Made by a program: the position numbers and the translations under genes
Part shown: one piece after another, positions 1-10,400 of the stretch
Layout: every line of letters starts with the position of its first letter
How positions within the stretch are numbered: position 1 is the first letter of the stretch
The notes under the pieces: generated by a model
The model's database searches: none
Told to the model about the DNA's origin: nothing
What the model saw: only the letters and a program-made list of their open reading frames with translations
Source: Conoideocrella luteorostrata
Lineage: Eukaryota > Ascomycota > Sordariomycetes > Hypocreales > Clavicipitaceae
NCBI GenBank assembly: GCA_032433595.1
Contig: JASWJB010000511.1
Span: forward strand, 1-20,910
DNA: 20,910 nucleotides
Reading direction: 5' to 3'

Positions 1-935
1 TGTGTGTGTGTGTGTGCCTGTGTCTCTCACTCTCTCCATTACTGCAGCTGGTGCATCATACGATATTTAAAAATAAATTTAAATGGGCGTTGTCGATGCG
101 AGGCTTTTTTGGCAACCTCTACATCGGATCGTAAGCCACCGTGCCAACCCCGCCTCTTGGTGTTGACGAATTAGACTCTGTGCCTTTCAATACGAGAGGC
201 ACACCCAAAACGACAATTCAGGCTGGATTAATTTAATATTTCCGGCGAGGGTCTAAAATCAGGAACTAAGCAGCCATCGTTAGATTAGGTCTGCAATGCA
301 ATGGGGGAGGACCGAGGGCAGGATGCAAGCCACTTGCATGAGGAGCCAATCAGCTTGTCTTAAAGCCGAAGCACATGTGTGCTCATACGCACAGTCCCGC
401 AAATGAGCAGTGCCAATTGCAGCTCTTGGTGGTAAAATGCAACACTATTTGCAAAGCTAGAGGCGAGACGACTGCACGACGGTTCCGTCCCGAGATGGAA
501 CCACGAGACTTGGAAGGGGGGTGGGTGGCCTCGGCAAGTCGGACGAAGAGACATATGCCATGACGAAAGTCCGGGGTTGAAATTGCGCCTCCAGTTTTGC
601 AATGTTGCATACGCATGGGGTTAGACGTTACAGGCCATGCAATTTTAGACATTTGAGAAGACGGAAAACAACGAGATCTACAATTCGATCGTGATCCGAG
701 CACCCCCCTCTCCCACGGGCCACCCCTTCCCTTAGCCCGTCCCCCCAGCAGCTGGTAAACAAGAAGCAGGAGTTTGTTATAAAAGCTCGACTCGAGCCAC
801 TTCTGCAACACTTCTCTCACTCTTGCAACACTCGCCCCCAAGCAACCACTTCTCCCTAATAATTTCATCAAGCACTCTTTTTGTGTGTTCATCACTCGTT
901 TACCAGTTCGGAAACAACCAAGAAAAGACGTCATA
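1..935. other. Intergenic; upstream of the first HsbA gene
   Basis: No supported gene. The window opens with a short TG dinucleotide run (1-16). The last 200 bases are pyrimidine-rich with a TATA element at 778-784 and look like the promoter and leader of the gene starting at 936. Open frames here lack homology to anything I recognise and overlap each other on both strands. One minus-strand frame (383-1309) runs through the HsbA coding region and is a shadow of it. Confidence 0.6.
778..784 (+). promoter_or_regulatory. TATA box of the GPI-anchored HsbA gene
   Basis: TATAAAA lies about 150 bases before the ATG at 936. It is followed by a CT- and CA-rich leader typical of strongly expressed fungal genes. 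The match is exact to the TATA consensus, but promoter use is inferred from position only. Confidence 0.55.
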
Positions 936-1745
936 ATGAAGTTCTCCGTTGCTGTTGCTTGTCTCGCGGTCGAGGCCATGGCCCGCCAGCCCATTGTTGC
1001 CGAGCGTGATTTGGCCACCATCAAGGGCATCTTGGACAGCGTCAAGACTGACCTCCAGAACCTTGACCAGGCAGCCAAGACTGCCACCGATGACCCAGAG
1101 CCTCTCCTCAAGGCCTCCAACGCGCTGATCAAGTCGCTCAAGGATGGCAAGAGCAAGGCTGACAGCTCTTCCGACCTCACTCTTACTGATGCCGTCGGCC
1201 TGACCCAGCCCGTGCAGGACCTCACCAAGCTCGGCCAGACCCTCGCCGATGACTTCAAGGCCCTTCGACCCAGAGTTGAGAAGCTGGGCGAGTGCGACGT
1301 TGTCCGCACTCAAATCTCCAGCATCAGCAGCGGATCCGACGATCTGATCAAGGCTGTCATCAGCAAGGTCCCCGAGGCCGCCCGTGACATTGCCAACCAG
1401 CTCTCCGCTGGCTTGACCAAGGTCCTGAAGCAGACTCAGGAAGACTTCTCGGAGCAGAACTGCAAGAGCGGTGGCGGTGGTGGCGGCAGCCCCACATCCG
1501 GATCCGGCAGCCCTACCTCTGCCCCTGCTGGCAGCTCCTCTGCCCCTGCCTCCACTGGCGGCAGCGCCCCCTCCAGCTCTGCTGCTGCTCCCAGCAGCTC
1601 TGCCCCCGTCGTCACCGGCACTGGCGGCATCCCCACTCCCGTGCCCACTTCCACTGGCGGATCCCCCCCCGTCGTCACTGCTGGCGCCGCTCTCTTCGCC
1701 CCCGCCGGCGCTCTGGCCATGGCCGTCGCTGCTCTTGTCATTTAA
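936..1745 (+). CDS. HsbA-type cell-surface protein with GPI-like tail
   Basis: A 269-residue secreted protein of the hydrophobic surface-binding protein A / cell-wall galactomannoprotein family (Pfam HsbA). Residues 1-16 form a signal peptide (MKFSVAVACLAVEAMA, an acidic Glu being unusual there). Residues 24-178 are the helical HsbA domain, opening with RDLATIKGIL and containing two cysteines (C120 in ECDVV, C176 near its end) that match those of the paralogue at 3101-3637. Residues about 178-245 are a Gly/Ser/Thr/Pro/Ala-rich stalk, likely O-glycosylated. The hydrophobic end (AALFAPAGALAMAVAALVI) fits a GPI-attachment signal. In Aspergillus oryzae, HsbA binds hydrophobic surfaces and recruits cutinase; a role in adhesion or wall structure is inferred here. 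A GTG extends the frame upstream to 885, but the ATG at 936 puts the signal peptide at the N-terminus. There is no intron. Confidence 0.93.
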   Translation: MKFSVAVACLAVEAMARQPIVAERDLATIKGILDSVKTDLQNLDQAAKTATDDPEPLLKASNALIKSLKDGKSKADSSSDLTLTDAVGLTQPVQDLTKLGQTLADDFKALRPRVEKLGECDVVRTQISSISSGSDDLIKAVISKVPEAARDIANQLSAGLTKVLKQTQEDFSEQNCKSGGGGGGSPTSGSGSPTSAPAGSSSAPASTGGSAPSSSAAAPSSSAPVVTGTGGIPTPVPTSTGGSPPVVTAGAALFAPAGALAMAVAALVI

Positions 1746-3100
1746 GCGTCAGCCGGTTGCTTGGACCCTGCGCCCATCACCATCATTCTGGGGTCACCTG
1801 TGGGTTGACACATGTATCATGCAAAATTATTAGATGAGGTGGAGATTTGGGTTCGATTCTTTTGATGACCTTGGGGCTGGAACTACTGCCCTGTTCTGGA
1901 TGTCTGTCTAGTCAGCCCAAGAGCTGGGAACTATTTAATTTGGTGTATTCTACTAGCTTGCCTACGTGGTCATGTCAAGACGTGAAATGATTCAAGTAGC
2001 TAAAATGGTCTAGAAATATCATGCTGTGTTACTACATATTAGTTTGTTGATGCCGTGTGGAATGACGTGAGTGAAGTGCTAGCGGACAAACTTCGGTGTA
2101 GCGAGTGGAGCAGTAACTGAATGCGTTCCGATGCAGAGTAGAATGCGAAACGGTTACTAGTTCCGTACGTTGGTGACGGATTCCCCCAAAGTCCTGTTCT
2201 TTTGCGGAGTAGCTGAGGTGCTGGTGTTTCAAGCCACGTTCCTATCCATGGGAGCAGAAGTTTCCTCAAGGTTGGCGTTGGTGCCACAAACTCAGCCGTT
2301 TGTTTCTCATCTGTGCCATCCATGTACGGAGTAGGAGTCAGTTTTTTGCACATTCACTCCGGTAGGTATGTTCGTGATAGCGTCCGGCTAATTTCGTGGC
2401 TGGCGCTCGGGTAAATAATCTCTCCTCAATGCCTCCCCCCTCCTTCCCCCTCTTCAGCTCCTCACTTGCTATTGCACGTCTAAATTTGTACCGCTCCGCA
2501 CCATCCTCCAGTGCAAGTAAGTCTGGTGGTGGTGGCTCAAACCTCCAGCTTAACCAGGATCGCCGCCGCCGCCGCCTCAAACGTGCCATCCTGCACGGTT
2601 CCTGGCTTTTGGCGTGGTCTGGCCTGACTCTAGCAGTCAAAGTGGTGGTGAGCGAAATTCCCCGGCTCTATTCCACTACGCCACCACTAAAGCCGTTGCG
2701 CGCGATGTGACAATGGCAAGACAGTGTGGGTAGCTGCTAGTTCTTACTTGGTAGCTAGGTTTTAATTCCTCCCCAGGGGACGAACAAGGTGCGCGCGAGC
2801 CAGCCGGTCATTTTTTCGGAGTTGCAGTCCTCGGCCACGAAGCACCATCACGTCAAGACATGGCGCATGGTGAAGCTCACGGTGGCGGCAATGCATTGTC
2901 AGTGAGGACGTATTTAGTGTTTGTTATTCATGTACGGAGTAGACTAGTGAGTATGGACAACAAAAAGCTGTCTCATGCTAGTTCTTTTTGTGACAGAAGT
3001 CTATCTAAAAGTATATGCAGAGCGAGAGACAATAATAGTAAACAGCGGCTGGTCTATGGATGTTCCCATTGGACAGCGAATTTTCCTTCCATCAGATGAT
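1746..3100. other. Convergent intergenic region between the two HsbA genes
   Basis: These 1.36 kb hold the 3' ends of both HsbA genes. I see no supported gene. Short open frames on both strands (for example around 2338-2710) are low-complexity, arising from CCG and GGT repeats near 2525-2575. Two exact copies of TACGGAGTA occur at 2325 and 2933, each preceded by CATG and followed by G. Confidence 0.6.
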
Positions 3101-3637
3101 TTAAGCGTTCTTGCAGTTGTCTGCTGAGAAGGCCTGTGTGGCGTCGTTGAGAACGTCAATGATGCCTTGAGCCTGCTCCTTGGCAATGCCCTGGGCAGCC
3201 TCAGGGACTTTGGAGACGGTAGCATCGATCAGCGACTTGCTGTCGGTGTTGATATCGCCAATCTCGCCTCGAACAACGTCGCAAAGACCTTGGGTTTGGA
3301 TTTGGTCCTTCTTGCCCTTGAGGTCGTTGACCAATGTTTGTGCATGCGACTTGAGCTCCTGGACTGGCTTGAGCAGCTGTGTAGCGTCGGCCAGCTGTAG
3401 AGGCTCGCTTCCACTGACGGTTCCGGAGCCAGCCTTGATGGTCGCAATGAGCTTGTTGGCAGCGTCAAGAGTGCTCTTGGGGTCGTTGGTCCAGCCCTTG
3501 AGAGCATTGTCCAGGCCATCAATGTCGCCCTGGACAGCAGTGAGAACGCCAGTAATGGCCTTGAGGTCGCGCTGGATGACAAAGGAGTAGGCGCCGCTGG
3601 CGACGGTGAGGAGAAGGACGGAGCTGGCAAACTTCAT
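3101..3637 (-). CDS. HsbA-type secreted protein, soluble form
   Basis: A 178-residue member of the HsbA / galactomannoprotein family, homologous to the protein encoded at 936-1745. Residues 1-18 are a classic signal peptide (MKFASSVLLLTVASGAYS). The HsbA domain fills the rest, starting at QRDLKAITGVL, with the family's paired cysteines at C119 (LCDVV) and C175 (NCKNA). Shared blocks with the paralogue include CDVVR and SKVPEAA. It ends right after the second cysteine, so it lacks the stalk and GPI tail and should be released into the medium or held non-covalently in the wall. The frame extends upstream without an ATG; the start at 3637 is chosen because it begins the signal peptide and has AAA just before the ATG. 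There is no intron. The gene is convergent with its paralogue. Confidence 0.93.
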   Translation of the reverse strand: MKFASSVLLLTVASGAYSFVIQRDLKAITGVLTAVQGDIDGLDNALKGWTNDPKSTLDAANKLIATIKAGSGTVSGSEPLQLADATQLLKPVQELKSHAQTLVNDLKGKKDQIQTQGLCDVVRGEIGDINTDSKSLIDATVSKVPEAAQGIAKEQAQGIIDVLNDATQAFSADNCKNA

Positions 3638-3770
3638 TTTGAATGATGAATATGGATTGTAATAAATGTTCAAAAAAAGTGCTTGGGTGTTTGTGTGCAG
3701 TAATGGGAATAAAGTATTTCTTTTATGGTGATTTCTTATTTCGCTTCAATGAGACAAACAAACGCCATTT

Positions 3771-3778
3771 TATTTATA
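3771..3778 (-). promoter_or_regulatory. TATA box of the soluble HsbA gene
   Basis: The minus strand reads TATAAATA about 135 bases upstream of the ATG at 3637. This spacing matches that of the TATA element in the paralogue's promoter. Function is inferred from position. Confidence 0.5.
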
Positions 3779-5605
3779 CATGTCAGATTCAGAAAATCAC
3801 TTTCATCAGATGTTTTGAGACAAATTCACAAGAGACCGAGCAGCGGTGTATTCGTCGATCATGACCAAGTTGATGCTGGAAATAAACGACGATGAAACTA
3901 CAATTTGTCTTGGTGAGCAGATCATCGTCATTGTATTCACATCGTCATCATGGTCAAGTGTTGTCTGGAGAAGGTGCAGCATGCATGTCGCAGTAGCATG
4001 TCGTTGAAAGTGGGCAGGTTTCAGCGCATCATTGTCAAATGCGCTGCCAAGTACCGAAACCTTACCCATGTGATTGGCAACAGCGTACCATTTGGGCACG
4101 ATGGATCGACAGGCAGAGGGCTTGCTCTCTAGTGGCCAGCCCAGCCAGCGTACCAAAGTTTGGTTTGGCTGCGGGGATCGTGGGGCTCCGTCAAGCAAGC
4201 TACCGCCCCGTCAAAGACGTCAAAAAAGGATTGGGTCGAGCTGGGCGCGGTTTAGTGTATCCCGGCAAATGAGTACCGGCCGAGAGTCAATGCGGAGAAG
4301 CAGTGGGATGGCACCATGGAAAGGGGAAGGGGCAGAGGGTTGGTTGAGAGCAGCGTGGTGGCGCGGAGGAATGGATGAGCGAGTGATGGCCATTGTACTA
4401 GTAGGAGGCTGCAAGCAAGACTTAGCTCGACCACAGCAGACTAGCCCCCTGTACTAGTGCTGTATGCATCGCGTGCTGCGTAGTGTAGGCGCAATAGTCT
4501 GTGGCACGGACTCCAAAGTCACTGACAGACACAGCAGGGCAGCCACTCAGCTGCTGTGCTGCCTTTGCCCTCGACCAATAGCACAACCTAACCAATAAGG
4601 TTCACCGTCGTTCCCAACGGGGCTGTCTGGCCCCACTCCCGTTGTCGTCACAGACGCAGACAGCCAGTCGCAACTTTGGACGTGCCTGGTTTAGACTGTG
4701 GAAGCATGCCAGAACGTCGAATGCATCTAGACTAACTACGGAGTCCTCCGTTCGCGGATGATTTCAATCACAAAGGAAGCCTCGAGTCGTCTTGCCGTGG
4801 CTTGCTTGTACGCAAATCTCTTCACGCCACGCGCCATTGAACACTTCCCCGCGGTGGGGTGCTGCCAGTCTAAAATCCTGAAACTTTGATGGCTTGTCTA
4901 CTTCGTATGGAGTCTTGCATCCAGTTAAGTGCTCTCCCATGCTGCTGGCACCGGGCTCTTGGCTTTTGATACCACATCGCCCAGCCGGCGCCCCACGATC
5001 TGTTCCAACATTAGATATGTCTGCCCCAGTATCGTATATACGTGGGTCGGATACGGCTAATTGAGTCGTAAGGGCCAGAGCTTGCTCCTTGGGACAGTTT
5101 GTCTGGGGCTCCCCGGCTTTCAATGCGTTACGGTCTCTGCTCAAGCCACGTTCTCCCCCTCTCTCGTAATAGCCCTTTAGGCATAGCCTTGCACCAGAGA
5201 TGTCTCTTCATCAAACATGCCCCTGTCGGGAGCGGCCGGAAGAGCCCTGCAAGATGATGCGTGGGGTGCGAACTAGCAGAACCCACACCAATAAACATTC
5301 ATATTTGTTGTCTGCGTGGGGTAGCGTGTCTTCACAAACCTGCACTCATGAACGGCAGTTTTGTCTTCCAGTTTCGCACTAACAGGGTCTTACTATGTGG
5401 CCTTGTTGAATTAAGGAATAGACCGGCTGCGCAGCCACCGTCAGTGTGGTCACGGGAGATGCGACTCACGTCACGCTGCCTGCACGCAAGAAATGCCAGT
5501 ATGGGCAAGACCCGATATTCTACATCAAGCGTATGATCAATTTGTCATGGCTGGCTATCAGTTGGCGACTCAAAAATAATTGATGAATTGGATTCATTCT
5601 AACAC

Positions 5606-5629
5606 ATGTCACAATGTCACAATGTCACA
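5606..5629. repeat. Three tandem copies of ATGTCACA
   Basis: Three perfect head-to-tail copies of the 8-base unit ATGTCACA. They lie in otherwise unremarkable AT-rich DNA about 400 bases past the stop of the bHLH gene. No function is evident. Confidence 0.9.
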
Positions 5630-5850
5630 AATGGTTCATTGAGGTGGAAATTTTCATAGACACATCGTAGTTATTCATAAACATACGTATCATACGAGAG
5701 CTCTCTCTCTGGCATCTCTGAAAATCAACCCGTTTTTTTTAAGTGACCTTCCTTTCATAAGTGGGTGGATAAGGAAGCCAGTCCTAAATCACACCAATTG
5801 CCCAGTCTTCCTTCCCAGGGGTATCCGGTTACAGCCAAGATCAGCCAACA

Positions 5851-5927
5851 GATGGAAGAATGAAGAAGAAAAAAAGAGAAGAGAAGAAATGAAGAAATGA
5901 AGAAAAGGAGAAGACGAAGAGAAGACG
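5851..5927. repeat. Purine-rich GAA-type tract
   Basis: About 75 bases almost wholly of A and G on the plus strand, built from GAAGAA and GAAATGAAGAAA-like units. It lies just past the stop of the minus-strand bHLH gene, so the transcript there would be pyrimidine-rich. It is followed by T-runs and a G-run at 5993-6032. Confidence 0.8.
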
Positions 5928-6036
5928 TCCCCTAAATGCACTCGAGAAACGGAAAATACATGAAGGTAGTGTGTTTGGACTGCTGGCTGTTTCTCTTTTT
6001 TTTTTGGTCTAATTTTTTTTGGGGGGTGGGGGTGAA

Positions 6037-7434
6037 TCATATGCGGCGATTTGATCGCCGCCCTCTTGGTTGGCGATATATATATTTCGATTTTGAGGTG
6101 GTGTCATCATGTCCGTCCAGGGCTCGAGCTTGCGCTCGAAGTGCCTTGTTCCCACTGGCCAAAGTGCCCAACCATTCGGCGGCTTTGAGGAGAATAGCAG
6201 ACTTACTTAGGCCACGGTCCTTGAGATCTGGCACGAGCTTGAGCAAGTCATCGAATCCATCTTTGATCATGGCGCGACGTTTCTGCTCATGCAGAATATG
6301 GTTACGTCGCTTTTGCTCCTCTGTCAACTTTTCGCGTCGAGGACCAACCGTTGCCAGAGACTTCTGCTCATGAAGCGCAGATCCAAGATATTCTAGTGAC
6401 AAAGCTCGATATGTTGACAAGACATCTCGGTCCATGGGATTGGTCCGCGTCCTAAGGATGGGCCAAGTAATGGGATGCTCAGCAAAGGACGTGGGCATGC
6501 CCGACTTCATCTTGTAGAAGCCTTCTGAATAAGCCCTCGGGATTGAATTCTCGTCTCTCATGTCGGACTCTGGGTGTTCAGGGAACTTGACATGTCCAAA
6601 CGGCCTCCCATTCACAGGCTCATGACCGACGGCTGTTGGGGAGCATATGGGAGAGGCGAAGCTGCCATCGCTTCCCCAGCGAACTGAACCAACTGAAGCT
6701 TCGTGGGCGGCTTTGCTAACCGCTCTCTCGCGCTGGCCCCAGCACCAATCCGCAAAGATGTTCTCATTGACTGTGTCGTGGCTGTTACGCAAGAGATCTT
6801 CGCCAAAGTCCAGAGACGACTGATGGCGTAAATGACCGACGGGGAATGGCCGAACCTGCATTGGCGGCTGGTTTTGCTCTTGTAGGATGGGGCTGGAGTT
6901 GGGGTTGCGATGATTTGGGCTGGACTGCTCAATCTTGGCCATCCCCGACATGGCTTCATCGTTACTTCTTTGATAAACTTGTGGAGGCTGGGATTCCATG
7001 GGGCTGTTTGTCAGAGATGTTTCCGACAGTGCTTGGGCAGCAAACATGTCTTTTGAGGGCCACTGTCCATCTTGGCGATAGTTTTGCTGTTGCATAAAGG
7101 CGGCCTGGTTTGATGAGAACTGGGCATTCATGTTGGCAAGGAAGCTCATTTGGTTTGAGAGCTCAAACTGAGATGGTGGAGTTGTTGGTGAGGAGTGGCC
7201 GTCAAAGTGGTGCTGTGGGAAGTCTGACCATAGCCTGGACTCATACCCAGGTCGGCTGTGATAGTCTAAGATAACGAAGTCAGGTCAGCAAAGGCCGGCA
7301 CAAAAAACAACAAAAACAAACTTCCAAGGCATTAATGGAAGCAATGAGTGTTGCTTGAGCTGACACTTACGGTCGAAGTTGGAAAAGAATTCTTGCCGGG
7401 TTGGGTCGGCAGTCATTACTTGGGTTGCGAGCAT
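6037..7434 (-). CDS. bHLH transcription factor, Ino4/Mlx-like
   Basis: Two exons, 7434-7371 and 7265-6037, encode 430 residues. The 105-nt intron (7370-7266) starts GTAAGT and ends CTTAG, with a CTGAC branch site. The splice joins in frame to residues upstream of an internal Met at 7149. Residues 1-340 are low-complexity and Gln/Ser/Pro-rich, a likely activation or regulatory region. The bHLH domain is at about 341-405. Its basic stretch RRNHILHEQKRR has His344, Glu348 and Arg352 at positions 5, 9 and 13, the code for CACGTG-type E-boxes. Helix 1 is GFDDLLKLVPDL; helix 2 (SAILLKAAEWL) follows a short loop, and a brief helical extension follows. A basic C-terminus (RQPRGRRSNRR) could aid nuclear import. 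HEQKRR..IKDGFDDL resembles fungal Ino4 and animal Mlx. Such proteins usually dimerise; the partner and targets are unknown. A second Met (7416) is an alternative start. Confidence 0.88.
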
Positions 7435-10400
7435 TTTGCGTTTATACACAAAAAAAACTAAGGGAAAAGAAAAATCTGAGTGGTACTGCTCGACGGTCTC
7501 TTTGCAAAGTAATATTAGAAACAAAGCGATAAAAAATGGTGATGCCCCTGCGTCTTATCAGTTCCAAGCGTGCCCTTGACAGATAGCCTGATATGTACGT
7601 ATATTTACGTGTGGAGACAAGGAAAAGAACGACCCGACACTCCAGGATCTGCCGGCCGGAAATTATTGGGTCATGTTATGGCGCGCAACAGGCGTCTCCA
7701 AAAATTATTGTTTTTGACCCCATCCAAATCAGGAATCGGACGCGGATGATGTGCGCTGGCTGTCGAGCCGCAAACTTACAATGTTTTTGTACTAGCTTCT
7801 TTCTTCAACTAACGGCGGCTGTCTGAGACACGACAAATCCTCTTTTCTGACTAGACCTGGACAGAGATGTCGAGTGGCACAGTGGCACCAGGCCAGCAGC
7901 CACCGCGACGCTGATCCACCGCCTGCACCAGACCCGGCCACCCAAGGGCGAGCCAAGGGGGGGCGACAATTTGCGTGGTCGTTTACGCCGCTCCAACAGG
8001 GCTGCGGAGAGTCAGTAATTTGTCGCCCGCCAGGCAGCCAGAACAACCCCCCTCATTTCGTTCGGTGCCTTTGGCTTCTTCCAACGCCTCCTCTGCCCTC
8101 CATCATTCTTCATGAATGGACATGCATGCATGCATGGCTGTGTGCCTGACCTCGAGCCACCGCCAACACTAACACCAACCCAAGGCCAAGGCCCCCCTGT
8201 CCTGCCTCGTCCTGCTGCTCCTCATCCCAACTCCCTCCGCCTGGCACCAACCCGCCTGTTACGCAAGCAGACGTCGTACTTTCCTGGTTATGTCTTGACT
8301 TCTCCAATCCAGCTCCAAAAATCTGGGAAAGAGCACGTCCGTGCCACTCATGCATGCACATCCCCCGCATTTGATTGATTGCCTCCATCTCCCTCCCCTC
8401 TCCACCCCCCACCGTCCTGGCTGTGTGGTCGAAACAGCCAGACCTCAGCCCTAGAATTCCGGGGACAGCATGGGTGCGTTGTTGGCCTGACAAAAACAAT
8501 CGCTGTAACTAATTGTGACACACTTGGCACCAACAGCTCCACGCTGGGCGCTGGGCTTGGCAGAGGCTTCTTTCTGCTTGTCTAAGACGCTGTGCGGTGC
8601 ATGCGGCCTCACTGTGTCGGACAACTCCGTCCGGACGGCAAACTTAGAGGACACTTGAAACTTATTTTTCCAAGTCAACCAACCTTCCAGAACAGCGCCA
8701 CCTGCGGCAAATGTCTTGCTCTCAAGCCTTTATTTTGACAATGTAATCTGCCAGGGTGCCACAGTCTTAATGTGGAAGAGTTGGTTGGTCACTCCACCTG
8801 CTATCGCACATCGGCCGTTGCCATTGCCCACTAAAGAACCCCATGTCGATATCTTTTTGACGTCTCGTAGGACCGTGCAATTCCGGACTGGTCATAGCGC
8901 CCCATCTGGACCGAATGATTAGTCTGGTTTTCTCAGGTTGTCCTTTCCCACAGATCATGGTTCGCCAGTGCGTCTGTCGTTTTGGTGGCGGTGTTAGGTT
9001 CAGGAAACTTTCCATCAACCTGTTGGATCCGACCGGCCACCAAGACAAAATGTAACCGCATAAGCTGACTTTGCCGTCCGGTGGGATGGGGGTTTGTGAC
9101 ATGGTCTGGTGCTTTGCATTAGCTGCACGAGAACTCCTCACCACCCCATCAAACCCCCCCATCACCCCATCACCCCATCACCTCCATCACCACCCCCATC
9201 ACGGCACTCCGGGATAGTGAAGAAGAGGGGGAGGGGATGGTGGCCGTGGACCCTTGACACGAGGAACTTGCCCATGTGGTCTTGGTGACAGTCCGAGGTT
9301 GGTACGCCGAATATTTGCCCATAACACATGTCTCGTTGGGCGGCTATCGGAAAATTCCTTCCGTCATCTTCCTCACTGAGGCGTATTCGTGCGGCCTCGT
9401 GGCATGCCTGCCACCCGAACCTACGAATTTCTGATGACTATGCCATTCTGGAATCGGATGGGTGGTATCGCTCTCTGCTGTCGAGTTTCTTGGAGAAGTT
9501 GACTCGTGATGTTGCCTTACCCCCCCATGGGGATATGAGGCTGGGTTTCAGATCCTGCCAATAATTTCGATAGATCAACTCTACTGGCTAGCCTGTACCG
9601 AGAATCATCGCAGCATAGGTCGTAGATCATCTCAGCGGGGTGATTATTTACAGCAGTGTAAACAACATACAAGGATGCCCTTGATGACAAGTGCCTCTAA
9701 GCCCATCCCGCCCTCCAACAAGAGGTACAAAATATTCGTGACATCATTACGTAGCCTGCCTCGGCACATATGAGACTATGTAGCGCAGCATTCATGCATG
9801 GCCCTATGAAGATGTTGAGATTGCAACCATAACGATCGGATTTGTTGGGTGACGACGGGAGGCATATACCATCTCGTACTTTTTTTTGGTTTTAATCAAA
9901 CATGTTGAGATAGATCTGCATCTACTAACCAAGTTGATGTTTTGAAACATACATTACAGACGTGACAGTCGGACTTCAGTACTTAAATAGGTGTTAAAAA
10001 ATGTTTATCCGTCGGGCCCAGTGTGTGGTGTTGTTGTAGATGCCACCCCCATCATCGTCACCAGGAACCCAGCGTTTGACGTGCCAAACAATTTATTCCT
10101 TGTCCACACCTGCAGCAACTCGCAACAACATCCTAAAGAAGACCATTGTCGTGCCATGGCTCTAGGCCTTGGGCTGGTGAGGTATATGCAGATGCTCGAT
10201 CCTGTAATATCAAATTAGTGTGCATGGTCCCGTGTTATTATTGCCTTGGAGGGGGGTCCCGAGGTTAAACACTTGTGTAAATCGACCTTGTTCCAGTACG
10301 ATCCGTCAGCCTATTGCGTACCATACATAGAGCACACGTAATTGGCTTATGTAACGGTACCGCTGCAAGACATAGTCAGATCCCTGTGCCTGTCGAGTTC

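Larger units (their letters stand above)
3638..6036. other. Gene-free region between HsbA and bHLH genes
   Basis: The 2.4 kb holds the promoter of the minus-strand HsbA gene at its left end and the 3' flank of the bHLH gene at its right end. Open frames (for example 3806-4198, 4764-5144 and 5789-6040) show no domain, have poor coding character and are read as chance. Two CCAAT motifs lie close together near 4575-4600. A small imperfect hairpin sits at 4532-4561 (stems GCAGC/GCTGC and CAGCA/TGCTG). Confidence 0.55.

Noticed and set aside
383..1309. Minus-strand open frame of 308 codons
   Set aside because: It overlaps the HsbA gene at 936-1745 antisense; the plus-strand product has a signal peptide, family motifs and a paralogue nearby, so this frame is a shadow.
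1845..1860. GGTTCGATTC, resembling a tRNA T-loop / B box
   Set aside because: The bases before it give no acceptor, D or anticodon stem, so it is a chance match.
2640..2700. tRNA- or SINE-like sequence (minus strand TGGCGTAGTGG, close to an A box)
   Set aside because: No B box follows at the right distance, and no cloverleaf of tRNA length can be folded.
3806..5144. Several minus- and plus-strand frames of 60-130 codons
   Set aside because: They overlap each other on both strands, show no domain and begin or end in low-complexity or promoter sequence.
8110..9165. Minus-strand frames 8110-8499 and 8767-9165
   Set aside because: Composition follows the CATG and C-rich repeats beneath them, and no motif or splice-supported extension was found.
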